Shown: in pieces, positions 25,565 through 33,874 of the stretch
How positions within the stretch are numbered: the first letter of the stretch is position 1
How the letters are laid out: every line of letters starts with the position of its first letter
Source of the DNA: Thermacetogenium sp. UBA4966
Lineage (GTDB): Bacteria; Bacillota; DSM-12270; Thermacetogeniales; Thermacetogeniaceae
Length of the DNA: 64,000 nt
Direction: 5' to 3'
Assembly (NCBI GenBank): GCA_002397275.1
Contig: DHAA01000113.1
Coordinates: forward strand, 1,798-65,797
Notes under the pieces: model-generated
What the model was told of the DNA's origin: nothing
The model's database searches: none
The model's input: the letters and a program-made list of their open reading frames with translations, nothing else
Translations under genes and position numbers: made by a program

Positions 25565-25703
25565 ACCACCCCCTTAAAAATTTGATGTCGCCGCCACATG
25601 GCGCGGTGTAGACTGTAAAAGTTCTTTGACAGCCATAATAACATTAAAAGCGAATGTTTCGCTTGGTGCAAACGACACAACACAAAAAATGGGAGGGATT
25701 TAC

Positions 25704-26336
25704 ATGGCAGATTTTAAGGAATTGGCGGGTCTTGTGATCAGCGGCGATGTGGAGAAGGTTATCAGCACGACGCGGCAGATGCTTGACGCCGGGGAAGACC
25801 CCATGAAGATCATCAACGAGGGATTGATTAACGGTATCAATGTCATCGGCGAACGCTTCAAAGAAGGGGAGATCTATGTCCCGGAAATGATGATGGCTGC
25901 TCAGGCGATGAAGTCCGGGATGGAACTGGCCAAAGAAAAGGTTGAGGGGAGCGACATTCCCACAGCCGGCAAGGTGATTATGGGAACAGTGGCGGGAGAC
26001 CTCCATGATATCGGCAAGAATCTAGTGGCTATGATGCTGGAGAGCAGCGGCTTTAACGTGGTGGATCTTGGTGTTGATGTGGAGGCAGACAAATTTATCG
26101 CCGCTGTCAGGGAACACAATGCCCAGGTTATCGGCATGTCCGCTCTGCTGACCACCACCATGCCCGCGATGAAAGAGGTTATTGAAGCGCTGAAAGAGGA
26201 TGGCCTGCGCAGCAATGTTAAGGTTATGATCGGCGGAGCGCCCGTTACCCAGGATTACGCCGATGAGATCGGCGCCGATGGTTTTGCCGCGGATGCAGGA
26301 ATCGCCATCGATCTGTGTAAACAGCTGGTTGGATAG
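25704..26336 (+). CDS. mtgC: Corrinoid (cobalamin-binding) methyl-carrier protein, MtgC/MttC type
   Basis: A 210-residue two-domain methyl carrier. Residues 1-90 form the helical cap (B12-binding 2). The Rossmann-like B12 domain follows with [13 protein letters not shown], where His101 of the DxHxxG motif is the lower cobalt ligand, then [16 protein letters not shown] and IGGAPVT. It accepts a methyl from MttB-type proteins and passes it to MtgA. The start is the ATG at 25704 after GGGAGGG; an upstream TTG-type extension is not supported. It is the only methyl carrier in the window and so is likely shared. The glutamate mutase genes follow. Confidence 0.93.
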   Translation: MADFKELAGLVISGDVEKVISTTRQMLDAGEDPMKIINEGLINGINVIGERFKEGEIYVPEMMMAAQAMKSGMELAKEKVEGSDIPTAGKVIMGTVAGDLHDIGKNLVAMMLESSGFNVVDLGVDVEADKFIAAVREHNAQVIGMSALLTTTMPAMKEVIEALKEDGLRSNVKVMIGGAPVTQDYADEIGADGFAADAGIAIDLCKQLVG

Positions 26337-26389
26337 ATCGACGGGACTATGCCATATATGTTGGAAAAGGGTTAAAGGAGGCCGGGCCT

Positions 26390-26803
26390 GTGCCTGGGAA
26401 CAACAGGATAATCCTCGGTGTAATCGGGTCTGATGTTCATGCCGTCGGCAACAAAATTTTGGAGATGAGCTTTCAAGAAGCCGGTTTTAAGGTGATCAAC
26501 CTCGGGGTGATGGTTTCACAGGAGGAGTTTATCCATGCCGCTATAGAGAGCAGCGCGGGGGCTATTCTGGTCTCTTCTCTTTACGGACATGGCGAAATGG
26601 ACTGCCGCGGGTTGAGGGAAAAATGCCGTGAAGCCGGCTTGGGAGATATACTGCTCTATGTGGGCGGCAACCTGGTTGTGGGGAAACGCACCTTTTCAGA
26701 GGTTGATCAACAATTCAAAAAAATGGGTTTTGATCGTGTTTATCCCCCCGGTACGCTGCCGGAGGAGGCTATTGCTGAATTAAAGAGGGATCTCGACTTA
26801 TGA
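26390..26803 (+). CDS. glmS: Methylaspartate mutase (glutamate mutase) sigma subunit
   Basis: A 137-residue B12-binding subunit. With GlmE it rearranges L-glutamate to threo-3-methyl-L-aspartate using adenosylcobalamin. DxHxxG is at residues 15-20 ([12 protein letters not shown]), with SSLYGHGE and [10 protein letters not shown] later. The GTG start has AAAGGAGG upstream, and its stop overlaps the glmL ATG. Glutamate produced by the Hut enzymes is the obvious feed. Confidence 0.95.
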   Translation: MPGNNRIILGVIGSDVHAVGNKILEMSFQEAGFKVINLGVMVSQEEFIHAAIESSAGAILVSSLYGHGEMDCRGLREKCREAGLGDILLYVGGNLVVGKRTFSEVDQQFKKMGFDRVYPPGTLPEEAIAELKRDLDL

Positions 26804-28170
26804 AGGCACTGCTGATCGACTTTGGAAGCACCTTTACCAAGGCAACCCTGGCGGATTTAGAACCTCCGGGTCTGATCGGTACTTTCAGAGCGCCGACCAC
26901 AGCAGATACCGATCTGATGGATGGCTTTCACAGAGCGATAGAGGGATTCTCCCCGGAGCAGCTGGATGGTATAGCAGTAAAAAGGGCCAGCAGTTCCGCA
27001 GCCGGGGGATTGAAGATTGCGGCCGTTGGACTTGTACCGCAGCTTACGGTAAAAGCGGCCAGGGAGGCGGCTTTGGGCGCCGGGGCGCGGGTCGTGGCAG
27101 CCTGTGCTTATACGTTGACTGAGGATGAGATAAGAAAAATAAAAGATTTAAAGCCGGATCTGCTGCTGCTGGCCGGCGGCACTGACGGCGGAGATAAAAG
27201 AACCATACTGGAAAACGCGGCCAGAATAGCGGAATCAGAGTTATCCGCCCCCGTTGTTGTCGCCGGGAACAAGGCAGCCGCCCCGCAAGCGGAAGCGATT
27301 CTCAAGGATAAGGTATCACGAGTGGTGGTTACCGGAAACGTGATGCCGGATATCAATGTGCTTGCAGTGGAACCGGCGCGCCGGGCGATCAGGGAGCTTT
27401 ATCTGCAGGAGATTACTAAAGCAAAGGGATGGGAACATGTTCAAAAGCAGGTCGGTCTGGCTATGCCCACCCCCCTCGCTGTGATGAAGGCGGGAGAACT
27501 TTGCGGCAAGGTCCGCGGAGAGGAAATTATGATCGTTGATGTGGGCGGCGCCACGACCGATATCCATTCCTTTGCAGACGGCGCCCCGAAAAGAAGCGGC
27601 TGTATTCTCAAAGGGCTGCCTGAGCCGTTCATCAAGCGGACAGTGGAAGGGGATCTGGGGATGCGCGTCAGCCTGCGCTCTCTGCTGGAAGTGATCAGCG
27701 CCAAGGGCTTGCCCGCGGAGATCCCCTTTGCGGCAAGCGACGGCGAGATGGCTGCTTTTATTGACCGGGTGAGCAGCGACAGGGGTTCCCTGGCGAGAAA
27801 TGAAAGAGAAAAGCATTTTGACCGCGCCTTTGCCGTCGCCTGTATCAGAGAAGCGCTGCGGCGGCATGCGGGAACCGTAACTGAAGCCTATACTCCGGAA
27901 GGCAAATTATGGGTGCAGAGCGGCAAAGATCTGACGGAAGTGGAGATGCTGATCGCCACGGGAGGCGCCCTCGTTTTTGCCGATGATCCTGGAAGTTTGT
28001 TAAAAGCCGGGCTGAGGCCGGACGACCCCTTATCTCTTACCCCCCGCCGGCCTCGGCTCGCGCTTGATCATCAATATACCCTCTACGCCGTAGGACTGTT
28101 GGCTGATCTTTATCCGGAAGCGGCGGAGATGCTTTTAAAGGAAACCTTGTTATCGTTAGGGGAGGTATAG
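26800..28170 (+). CDS. glmL: Glutamate mutase accessory ATPase GlmL (MutL)
   Basis: A 456-residue protein of the ASKHA ATPase fold, found between glmS and glmE in clostridial glutamate mutase operons and thought to reactivate the B12 enzyme. The phosphate-1 loop is [23 protein letters not shown] and [13 protein letters not shown] are the second glycine-rich segments. The ATG overlaps glmS, and glmE starts right after its TAG. Length and position fit the family well. Confidence 0.93.
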   Translation: MKALLIDFGSTFTKATLADLEPPGLIGTFRAPTTADTDLMDGFHRAIEGFSPEQLDGIAVKRASSSAAGGLKIAAVGLVPQLTVKAAREAALGAGARVVAACAYTLTEDEIRKIKDLKPDLLLLAGGTDGGDKRTILENAARIAESELSAPVVVAGNKAAAPQAEAILKDKVSRVVVTGNVMPDINVLAVEPARRAIRELYLQEITKAKGWEHVQKQVGLAMPTPLAVMKAGELCGKVRGEEIMIVDVGGATTDIHSFADGAPKRSGCILKGLPEPFIKRTVEGDLGMRVSLRSLLEVISAKGLPAEIPFAASDGEMAAFIDRVSSDRGSLARNEREKHFDRAFAVACIREALRRHAGTVTEAYTPEGKLWVQSGKDLTEVEMLIATGGALVFADDPGSLLKAGLRPDDPLSLTPRRPRLALDHQYTLYAVGLLADLYPEAAEMLLKETLLSLGEV

Positions 28171-29625
28171 GTGTTGAAGCTGAAGAATCAGAGGTGGGAG
28201 AAGGCTTACTTTGAGCAGGAGCGAGGCTCTGTCTTAAATTCCTGGCCCACCGGACAGGAAGTTGACCTTGAAGACGCCTTCCGGTTTCACCAATCCCTGC
28301 CGGAGAGCAAGAGGGCATACTGCAAGCTGCGCGCAGGAGAGGAAAGCAAAATCATTTATCTCCAGCCCCGCGCCGGCGTTGCCTTGCTTACGCAACATAT
28401 AGAACTATTATCCGCGCTGGAATCAAAGGGCGAGGCGGATTTCTTGCCGACAACCATTGATTCTTATACCCGTCAGAACCGCTATTCCGAAGCAGCCAGA
28501 GGAATTGACGAATCAAAAGCCGCCGGTAGATCATTGTTGAACGGCCTTCCCGCTGTAAATTATGGCGTGGCTAATTGCCGCAAGATCATCAATGCTCTCC
28601 ACCTGCCTGTTCAGATCAGGCACGGCACGCCGGATGCGCGGCTGCTGGCGGAGATCACGCTGGCCGCGGGCTTTACCGATTTTGAAGGAGGGGGAATTTC
28701 CTATAATATCCCCTATGCCAAGGATGTGCCGCTGGAGCGCTCCCTCGCTCACTGGCAGTATGTGGACCGTCTCTGCGGGGTTTATGCAGATGAGGGGATT
28801 ATCATCAACAGGGAGATGTTCGGACCCCTGACCGGCACGCTGGTTCCGCCATGCATTTCGCACGCGGTCGGCATAATCGAAGCCCTGCTCGCCGCGGCTC
28901 AGGGGGTGAAGAGCATCGCCGTCGGCTATGGCCAGGGGGGAAACATCTACCAGGACACGGCGGCTCTGCGCACGCTTGCGCGGCTGGGAAGAAAATACCT
29001 TGATCAATATGATTTCCCTGACGTCTTGCTGACCACCGTATTTCACCAGTGGATGGGGGGCTTCCCCCAGGAGGAATCGCGAGCTCTGGGAGTGATCGCC
29101 TGGGGCGCCGCCACCGCGGCTTTAGCCGGTGTAAATAAGGTGATTGTCAAGACTCCCCATGAAGCCCTGGGGATACCCACAGCCGAGGCTAATATCGCGG
29201 GGCTTCTCTGTACGCGGCAGGTGATGCGTATGCTGGGCGAGCAGTCATTGGCGACGACCTCCCGCCTCAAGGAGGAACAGGATATCATTGAGCAGGAAGT
29301 CGATGAGATATTATGCAAAATCTTCGAACTGGGAGAAGGAGACCTTGCCGCGGGAGCTGTGCGCTCCTTTGAAGCAGGTGTGCTGGATATTCCCTTTGCT
29401 CCTTCCCGTTATGCCAGGGGGAGCATTATGCCCGTGCGGGATAATAACGGCGCCATCAGGTTTCTGAACACCGGAAACATCCCTTTTTCGCAAGAAATTA
29501 AGGATTTTCACCGCAAAAAAATTGAGGAACGGGCGCAGATGGAAAAAAGAGAACCGGGCTTTAGGATGGTCATCGACGACATCTATGCCATCAGCAAGGG
29601 CAGGCTGGTGGGGAAACCGAGGTGA
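28171..29625 (+). CDS. glmE: Methylaspartate mutase epsilon subunit
   Basis: A 484-residue TIM-barrel catalytic subunit of glutamate mutase. Family marks are VNYGVANCRKII, RHGTPDARLL for substrate contact, GGGISYNIPYAKDVPLE and GYGQGGNIYQD. The GTG start directly follows the glmL stop with GGGGAGG in front; a TTG one codon later is possible. With GlmS it makes 3-methylaspartate from glutamate. Its TGA overlaps the start of the ammonia-lyase gene. Confidence 0.95.
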   Translation: MLKLKNQRWEKAYFEQERGSVLNSWPTGQEVDLEDAFRFHQSLPESKRAYCKLRAGEESKIIYLQPRAGVALLTQHIELLSALESKGEADFLPTTIDSYTRQNRYSEAARGIDESKAAGRSLLNGLPAVNYGVANCRKIINALHLPVQIRHGTPDARLLAEITLAAGFTDFEGGGISYNIPYAKDVPLERSLAHWQYVDRLCGVYADEGIIINREMFGPLTGTLVPPCISHAVGIIEALLAAAQGVKSIAVGYGQGGNIYQDTAALRTLARLGRKYLDQYDFPDVLLTTVFHQWMGGFPQEESRALGVIAWGAATAALAGVNKVIVKTPHEALGIPTAEANIAGLLCTRQVMRMLGEQSLATTSRLKEEQDIIEQEVDEILCKIFELGEGDLAAGAVRSFEAGVLDIPFAPSRYARGSIMPVRDNNGAIRFLNTGNIPFSQEIKDFHRKKIEERAQMEKREPGFRMVIDDIYAISKGRLVGKPR

Positions 29626-30878
29626 ATGGGAAGATGTATATAGAAAAGGTTCTGGCAGCGCCGGGTTTGACCGGTTTTTATTTCGACGATCAGCTGGCGA
29701 TCAAGAAAGGGGCCGGAGAAAATGGCGCGGCCTACAGCGGCCGGCCGTTGACCCCCGGTTTTATAGAGGTGCGTCAGCGCGGGGAATCATTGTGTATTAT
29801 GTTTTTGCTTTCCGACGGACAGGTGGCTTATGGAGACTGCGCCGCTGTTCAGTACTCCGGAGCGGATGGCCGGGATCCCCTTTTCCTGGCGGCGGATTTT
29901 ATACCGCTGGTCGAGGGTTATCTGGCGGAGAGGCTGGAGGGGATGCAGATTTCTACATTTCGGGCGCCCGCGGAGGAGTTTGACGCTCTCCCGGGACCCG
30001 ATGGCCAAAGGATGCATACCGCTTTGCGCTATGGGCTGACCCAGGCTCTGCTCCATGCCGTCGCGATCAAAGAGAAGAAGCTGATGTGCGAGGTTCTGGC
30101 AGAGGAGTACAATACCGGATTAATTGCCGAGCCGGTCCCAATTTTTGCTCAGACCGGTGATGATCGTTACAGCAACGCCGACAAAGCAATTATCAAACGG
30201 GCCGATGTGCTGCCGCACGGCCTGATCAATAATGTAGAGCTCAAGCTGGGAGGCAGCGGAGAGAAGCTGTACGACTATGTGTCCTGGCTGAGGAAGAGGG
30301 TGGCGGAACTGGGGGGCGAGGATTACCGTCCGGTTCTGCACATCGATGTTTACGGGACTCTAGGCCTGGCCTTTGAGAACAACCTGGAGGGGATAGCTGA
30401 TTATTTGGCTCGCCTGGAGACCGCGGCCTCCCCCTTGCGGCTGCGCGTCGAGGGGCCGGTAGATATGGGGTCGAAGGAGCAGCAAATAGAAGCCCTGAGC
30501 AGGCTGAAGATACTCCTGGTAACAAAAGGGACAAAGGTGGAGATCGTGGCTGACGAGTGGTGCAACACGCTGGAGGATGTGCGGGATTTTGTGGATGCCG
30601 GCGCAGGCCATATGGTGCAGATCAAGACCCCTGATTTGGGAGGAATCAACAACACCATAGACGCTATTCTCTATGCCAGGGCTCATGGAGCAGGCGCCTA
30701 TCAGGGAGGGACCTGCAATGAAACAGACCGCTCGGCCCGTGTCTGTGTGCATTTAGCCCTGGCTGCCCGCCCTGATCAGATGCTGGCTAAACCGGGGATG
30801 GGTGTGGACGAGGGAATGATGATTGTGATGAATGAAATGCAGCGTGCCCTGCGCATCTTGAAGTATAGATCGGGGTAG
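29622..30878 (+). CDS. mal: Methylaspartate ammonia-lyase
   Basis: An enolase-superfamily enzyme of about 418 residues that eliminates ammonia from 3-methylaspartate to give mesaconate. APGLTGFYFDDQLAIKKGAG and GDCAAVQYSGA open the protein. The Mg ligands should be Asp in HIDVYGTLG, Glu in RVEGPVDMG and Asp in VADEWCNTLEDV; the catalytic Lys is in QIKTPDLGG and the His in LPHGLINNVELK. The GTG at 29622 overlaps the glmE stop (GTGA); the ATG at 29634 is an alternative. Mesaconate would be hydrated by the fumarase-like pair at 38885-40307. Confidence 0.95.
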   Translation: MNGKMYIEKVLAAPGLTGFYFDDQLAIKKGAGENGAAYSGRPLTPGFIEVRQRGESLCIMFLLSDGQVAYGDCAAVQYSGADGRDPLFLAADFIPLVEGYLAERLEGMQISTFRAPAEEFDALPGPDGQRMHTALRYGLTQALLHAVAIKEKKLMCEVLAEEYNTGLIAEPVPIFAQTGDDRYSNADKAIIKRADVLPHGLINNVELKLGGSGEKLYDYVSWLRKRVAELGGEDYRPVLHIDVYGTLGLAFENNLEGIADYLARLETAASPLRLRVEGPVDMGSKEQQIEALSRLKILLVTKGTKVEIVADEWCNTLEDVRDFVDAGAGHMVQIKTPDLGGINNTIDAILYARAHGAGAYQGGTCNETDRSARVCVHLALAARPDQMLAKPGMGVDEGMMIVMNEMQRALRILKYRSG

Positions 30879-31102
30879 ATCAGAGCAGTTCGGAGCAGAT
30901 CAGAGCAGACAGATCAGATCTGAGCAGGGTGGCGCCCTCCTGAGCTGCCGGTTAATTTGGATGTCGGATGCCTGAAGTCGGAGGTCAGAGATTTGGAATC
31001 CGCCGACACGGGAGACATCCGATGAAAATAGCAGAACAAACCGCTCTTGCTCATGTGTTGCTTAATTGTGTTATTTAATTTAGAAAGGGCCTGGTGATAT
31101 GC
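30879..31102 (+). repeat. Intergenic low-complexity tract and repeat fragment
   Basis: This gap holds a CAGAGCAG/GATCAGAG tract (30880-30928) and then a fragment of the dispersed repeat family (TTAATTTGGATGTCGGAT, GAAGTCGGAGGTC). It ends with CATCCGATGAAAATAGCAGAAC, the reverse complement of an arm found at 40350. I see no gene and no T-rich terminator. Confidence 0.55.
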
Positions 31103-32458
31103 ATGGAACAGTTGACTCTGCTTTCTCCGACAGCCATTCTGGGGTACGGGTTCCCTGATCGATCCTTTGAGCGCGGCCTTTCTTTCGGACCGGATGTGAT
31201 AGCTGTCGATGCCGGCTCAACAGACCCGGGTCCATATTACCTGGGTTCGGGTAAATCTTTTGTGCCGCGGGTAGCTGTCAAAAGAGACCTGACCTATTTG
31301 CTGAGGGCTGCCAGGACGCTGCGCGTACCCCTGGTGATCGGTTCGGCCGGAGGGTCCGGAGCAAAGCCGCACCTGGAATGGTGCTGCGGCTTGGTCAGGG
31401 ATGTAGCGAAAGAGGATGGAATATCCTTTCGCATGGCTGTTATCCCTGCGGATGTGCCGCCTTCATATCTGAAAGAAGCCTTATGGGATCAGCGCCTCAA
31501 CCCCCTGGGGCCGGCGCCGGAACTGAGCGAAGCGGATATCTCCGACAGCACATATTTGGTGGCGCAGATGGGAATCGAGCCTTTCGTCAAAGCGCTGGAC
31601 GGAGGAGCGGATGTTATCATCGCCGGGCGCTCTTATGACCCCGCTGTTTTCGCGGCGTTCCCTGTGTGGAAAGGCTTTGATGAAGGGCTTGCCCTGCACC
31701 TGGGAAAGATCCTGGAGTGTGCCGCAATCGCGGCGCTGCCGGGAAGCGGAAGCGACTGCATGGTTGGTTTCCTGGAGAATGAACGCTTTATGGTAGAGCC
31801 CGCCAATAGAGAGCGGCGGGCTACCGTGGCTTCGGTAGCGGCGCATACCCTCTATGAAAAGAGCAACCCCTACCTGCTCCCGGGACCGGGAGGGGAGCTG
31901 GATCTGTACAGGACGGAGTTTGAACAGATCGCAGAGCGCAGGGTGGCTGTCAGGGGAAGTTCCTTCCGCCCGCAGCCATATACGGTCAAGGTCGAGGGAG
32001 CGAAGAGGATCGGCTGCCGTGTGGTCACCATCGCCGGGGCGAGGGATCCGCGCTTTATCGAGAATCTGGATGAGATAGTCGCCGGTGTTGAGAAACGTAC
32101 CGAGGGCAACTTTAAATGGGAGAAGGGCAAGTTCAAACTGATGTTTCATATTTATGGCAGGGACGGTGTTATGGGGGAGCAGGAACCGCATCCCGGCATG
32201 GGACATGAGATTGGAATAGTGATCGAAGCGCTGGCTGAAACAGCAGAACTGGCGGAGGCTGTTTTAGGGTTTGCACGCTCGACCATGCTTCATTACGGAT
32301 TTCCGGGAAGGATTGCTACGGCAGGGAATCTCGCTTTTCCCTATTCACCTTCCGACTTCAAGGTGGGGGAAGCATACGCTTTCTCGGTTCACCACCTTTT
32401 ATCGCTGGAAAACCCGGAGGAATTCTTTCCGGTGCACTTTGAGGAGGTGTGCTCATGA
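31103..32458 (+). CDS. AtuA/DUF1446-family protein, next to methylaspartate genes
   Basis: A 451-residue protein of the acyclic terpene utilisation (AtuA, DUF1446) family. Visible blocks are SPTAILGYGFPDRSFERG, VDAGSTDPGPYYLGSG and GGADVIIAGRSYDP. The ATG at 31103 follows GGTGAT; a GTG at 31094 is possible. Its stop overlaps the DUF4387 start. The family is named for citronellol breakdown, but the biochemistry is undefined. A DUF1446-DUF4387 pair beside methylaspartate ammonia-lyase recurs in anaerobes as I recall, which suggests a role in mesaconate or branched dicarboxylate handling. That link is inference. Confidence 0.82.
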   Translation: MEQLTLLSPTAILGYGFPDRSFERGLSFGPDVIAVDAGSTDPGPYYLGSGKSFVPRVAVKRDLTYLLRAARTLRVPLVIGSAGGSGAKPHLEWCCGLVRDVAKEDGISFRMAVIPADVPPSYLKEALWDQRLNPLGPAPELSEADISDSTYLVAQMGIEPFVKALDGGADVIIAGRSYDPAVFAAFPVWKGFDEGLALHLGKILECAAIAALPGSGSDCMVGFLENERFMVEPANRERRATVASVAAHTLYEKSNPYLLPGPGGELDLYRTEFEQIAERRVAVRGSSFRPQPYTVKVEGAKRIGCRVVTIAGARDPRFIENLDEIVAGVEKRTEGNFKWEKGKFKLMFHIYGRDGVMGEQEPHPGMGHEIGIVIEALAETAELAEAVLGFARSTMLHYGFPGRIATAGNLAFPYSPSDFKVGEAYAFSVHHLLSLENPEEFFPVHFEEVCS

Positions 32459-32793
32459 AACCCTTGTTGGAACTGGCTTCAGTGATCAGAACCAAGAATG
32501 CGGGCCCCTATGAGCTGACGATCGACGTTATCTTCAATGACCGCCGGACCTATGAGCAGGCCAAGAGAGAAAACAGTTTAAATGCCTCTCTGATCGCCGG
32601 GCTATATGGGATAGCGGAAACCGATGTTCTGACAGCTATTTATTTTGATCCCGCCTGTGCCTTTAAAGCGACGATGAAGAGAAAAATACCCTGTGGTGAT
32701 TTCGGTGAAAAGGACATCTATGGGGCCCAGCAGCATGCTCCTTTGCTGGACCTTGTAGTACAGTGGGGAGATAAGGATGCCGATCAGTCATGA
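32455..32793 (+). CDS. DUF4387 protein
   Basis: A 112-residue protein that starts at the ATG overlapping the previous stop (ATGA), seven bases after GAGGAGG. It opens with ELASVIRTKNAGPYELTIDVIF and contains IYFDPACAFKATMKRK, both typical of the DUF4387 partner of AtuA-like proteins. It likely forms a complex with the DUF1446 product. No catalytic function is known to me. It overlaps the next gene by 17 bases. Confidence 0.8.
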   Translation: MKPLLELASVIRTKNAGPYELTIDVIFNDRRTYEQAKRENSLNASLIAGLYGIAETDVLTAIYFDPACAFKATMKRKIPCGDFGEKDIYGAQQHAPLLDLVVQWGDKDADQS

Positions 32794-33685
32794 GTTTTTG
32801 ATGCATGCCGTTTATTTCGCTCCTCGAGGGAGGAGAAGGATCCATGCGCTGGGGGAGGAGATCGCTCAGCGCTATCTGTCAGCGGAGGATCTGCTCATCG
32901 GGGTGATTGGAGATGCGGGAGCGGGGAAATCTCTTCTCATTCAGGGGATGTTTCCTGGTCTGGAACTCTCCAATGATGACCGGGGGATCAATGTGCGTCC
33001 GCTTCCTTTGCTCAGCCATGCTGAAAACGATAATTTTGAACATCATACTTACCACGTGGACATGCTCTTTGAGCTCGCTTTTTCACAGCCGGCACAGCTT
33101 GCCGATGCTGTGCGCAAGGCGCTGAAGGAAAATTGCCGCGTTGTTGTGGAGCACTACGAGCTCCTTTACCCTCAGCTGGAGAGAAACGCCCACGTGCTGG
33201 TGGGCGTGGGGGAAGAGGTGATCATCGCCAGACCCGGCATCTTCGGCCCTCTCCCTGATGAGATCAAGACTATTGTCTACAAGTCTCTCTATTATCGTAA
33301 GATGGCGCATTCGTCGGAAGACATCACCCAGCAGGTGCTGGAAAGAATGGGGGTTACCAGAGCGTCGGACCACGATGATGTGCGCCGCGGTTTCATGCTC
33401 TGCTACCCGCAGCGGCCCCAGGCGGATCTCCGCCTTGTGGAAGAGCTTGTCAAGGAGATAATCGCCAAGGATTTAACCATTATTCCAGAAGGAAACAGGA
33501 GAATCAAATTCGGCGATATGAAAATGAGATGTACAGGCCCGCGCATCCATGTGCGCAGCACAGGAGAGATCAAAAATTTCCGCTTGTTAAAAAACTATGT
33601 TTATGACCCGCAGCGCGAAGGATATGGTATTGTGGGACTGGTGGGAGAGGAACCGGCAAGCTTCTTCGCCGTAGATGAAGATTAG
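32777..33685 (+). CDS. P-loop NTPase-like protein of the methylaspartate cluster, function unknown
   Basis: A 302-residue protein with a clear Walker A motif GDAGAGKSLLIQGM at about residues 45-58 and LELSNDDRGINVRPLP after it. Related clostridial proteins carry, as far as I recall, the odd label of an alanine-tRNA synthetase additional domain, which says little about function. The C-terminal part (KFGDMKMRCTGPRIHVRSTG) has no motif known to me. It ends an apparent operon glmS-glmL-glmE-mal-DUF1446-DUF4387. A chaperone or regulatory NTPase role for that pathway is possible. Confidence 0.65.
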   Translation: MPISHEFLMHAVYFAPRGRRRIHALGEEIAQRYLSAEDLLIGVIGDAGAGKSLLIQGMFPGLELSNDDRGINVRPLPLLSHAENDNFEHHTYHVDMLFELAFSQPAQLADAVRKALKENCRVVVEHYELLYPQLERNAHVLVGVGEEVIIARPGIFGPLPDEIKTIVYKSLYYRKMAHSSEDITQQVLERMGVTRASDHDDVRRGFMLCYPQRPQADLRLVEELVKEIIAKDLTIIPEGNRRIKFGDMKMRCTGPRIHVRSTGEIKNFRLLKNYVYDPQREGYGIVGLVGEEPASFFAVDED

Positions 33686-33874
33686 TTTAGTGGTTGGTCG
33701 TTGGTGGTTAGTAGTTGGTAGAGCCATCCCGGTGATTTTGTAGGCCGGAGGCCGGATGTCTGAGGTCGGAAATTGGTGGCCGGGTGGATTCCAGTGGCTC
33801 CTGGATGACGACCCGGACAGCCGTCTTGGACTGGATGTGAGCTAAAGCACTTTTCGTTTGGGGGGTGGAAAGCA
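33686..33874 (+). repeat. Intergenic repeat fragment
   Basis: The gap before the hydroxylase holds TTAGTGG/TTGGTCG/TTGGTAG heptamers (33686-33722), GGCCGGAGGCCGGATG-type sequence and one half of the dispersed element (GGGTGGATTCCAGTGG near 33785). It has no gene. Confidence 0.55.

Noticed and set aside
25290..25700. A cobalamin riboswitch before the corrinoid gene
   Set aside because: I looked for the B12 box and the conserved core and saw neither; the long leader stays unassigned.
30880..30928. CAG/GAG triplets partly in seven-base phase after the methylaspartate ammonia-lyase gene
   Set aside because: The tract is a simple repeat, no terminator hairpin follows, and the phase breaks quickly, so it was not counted as a HutP-like site.
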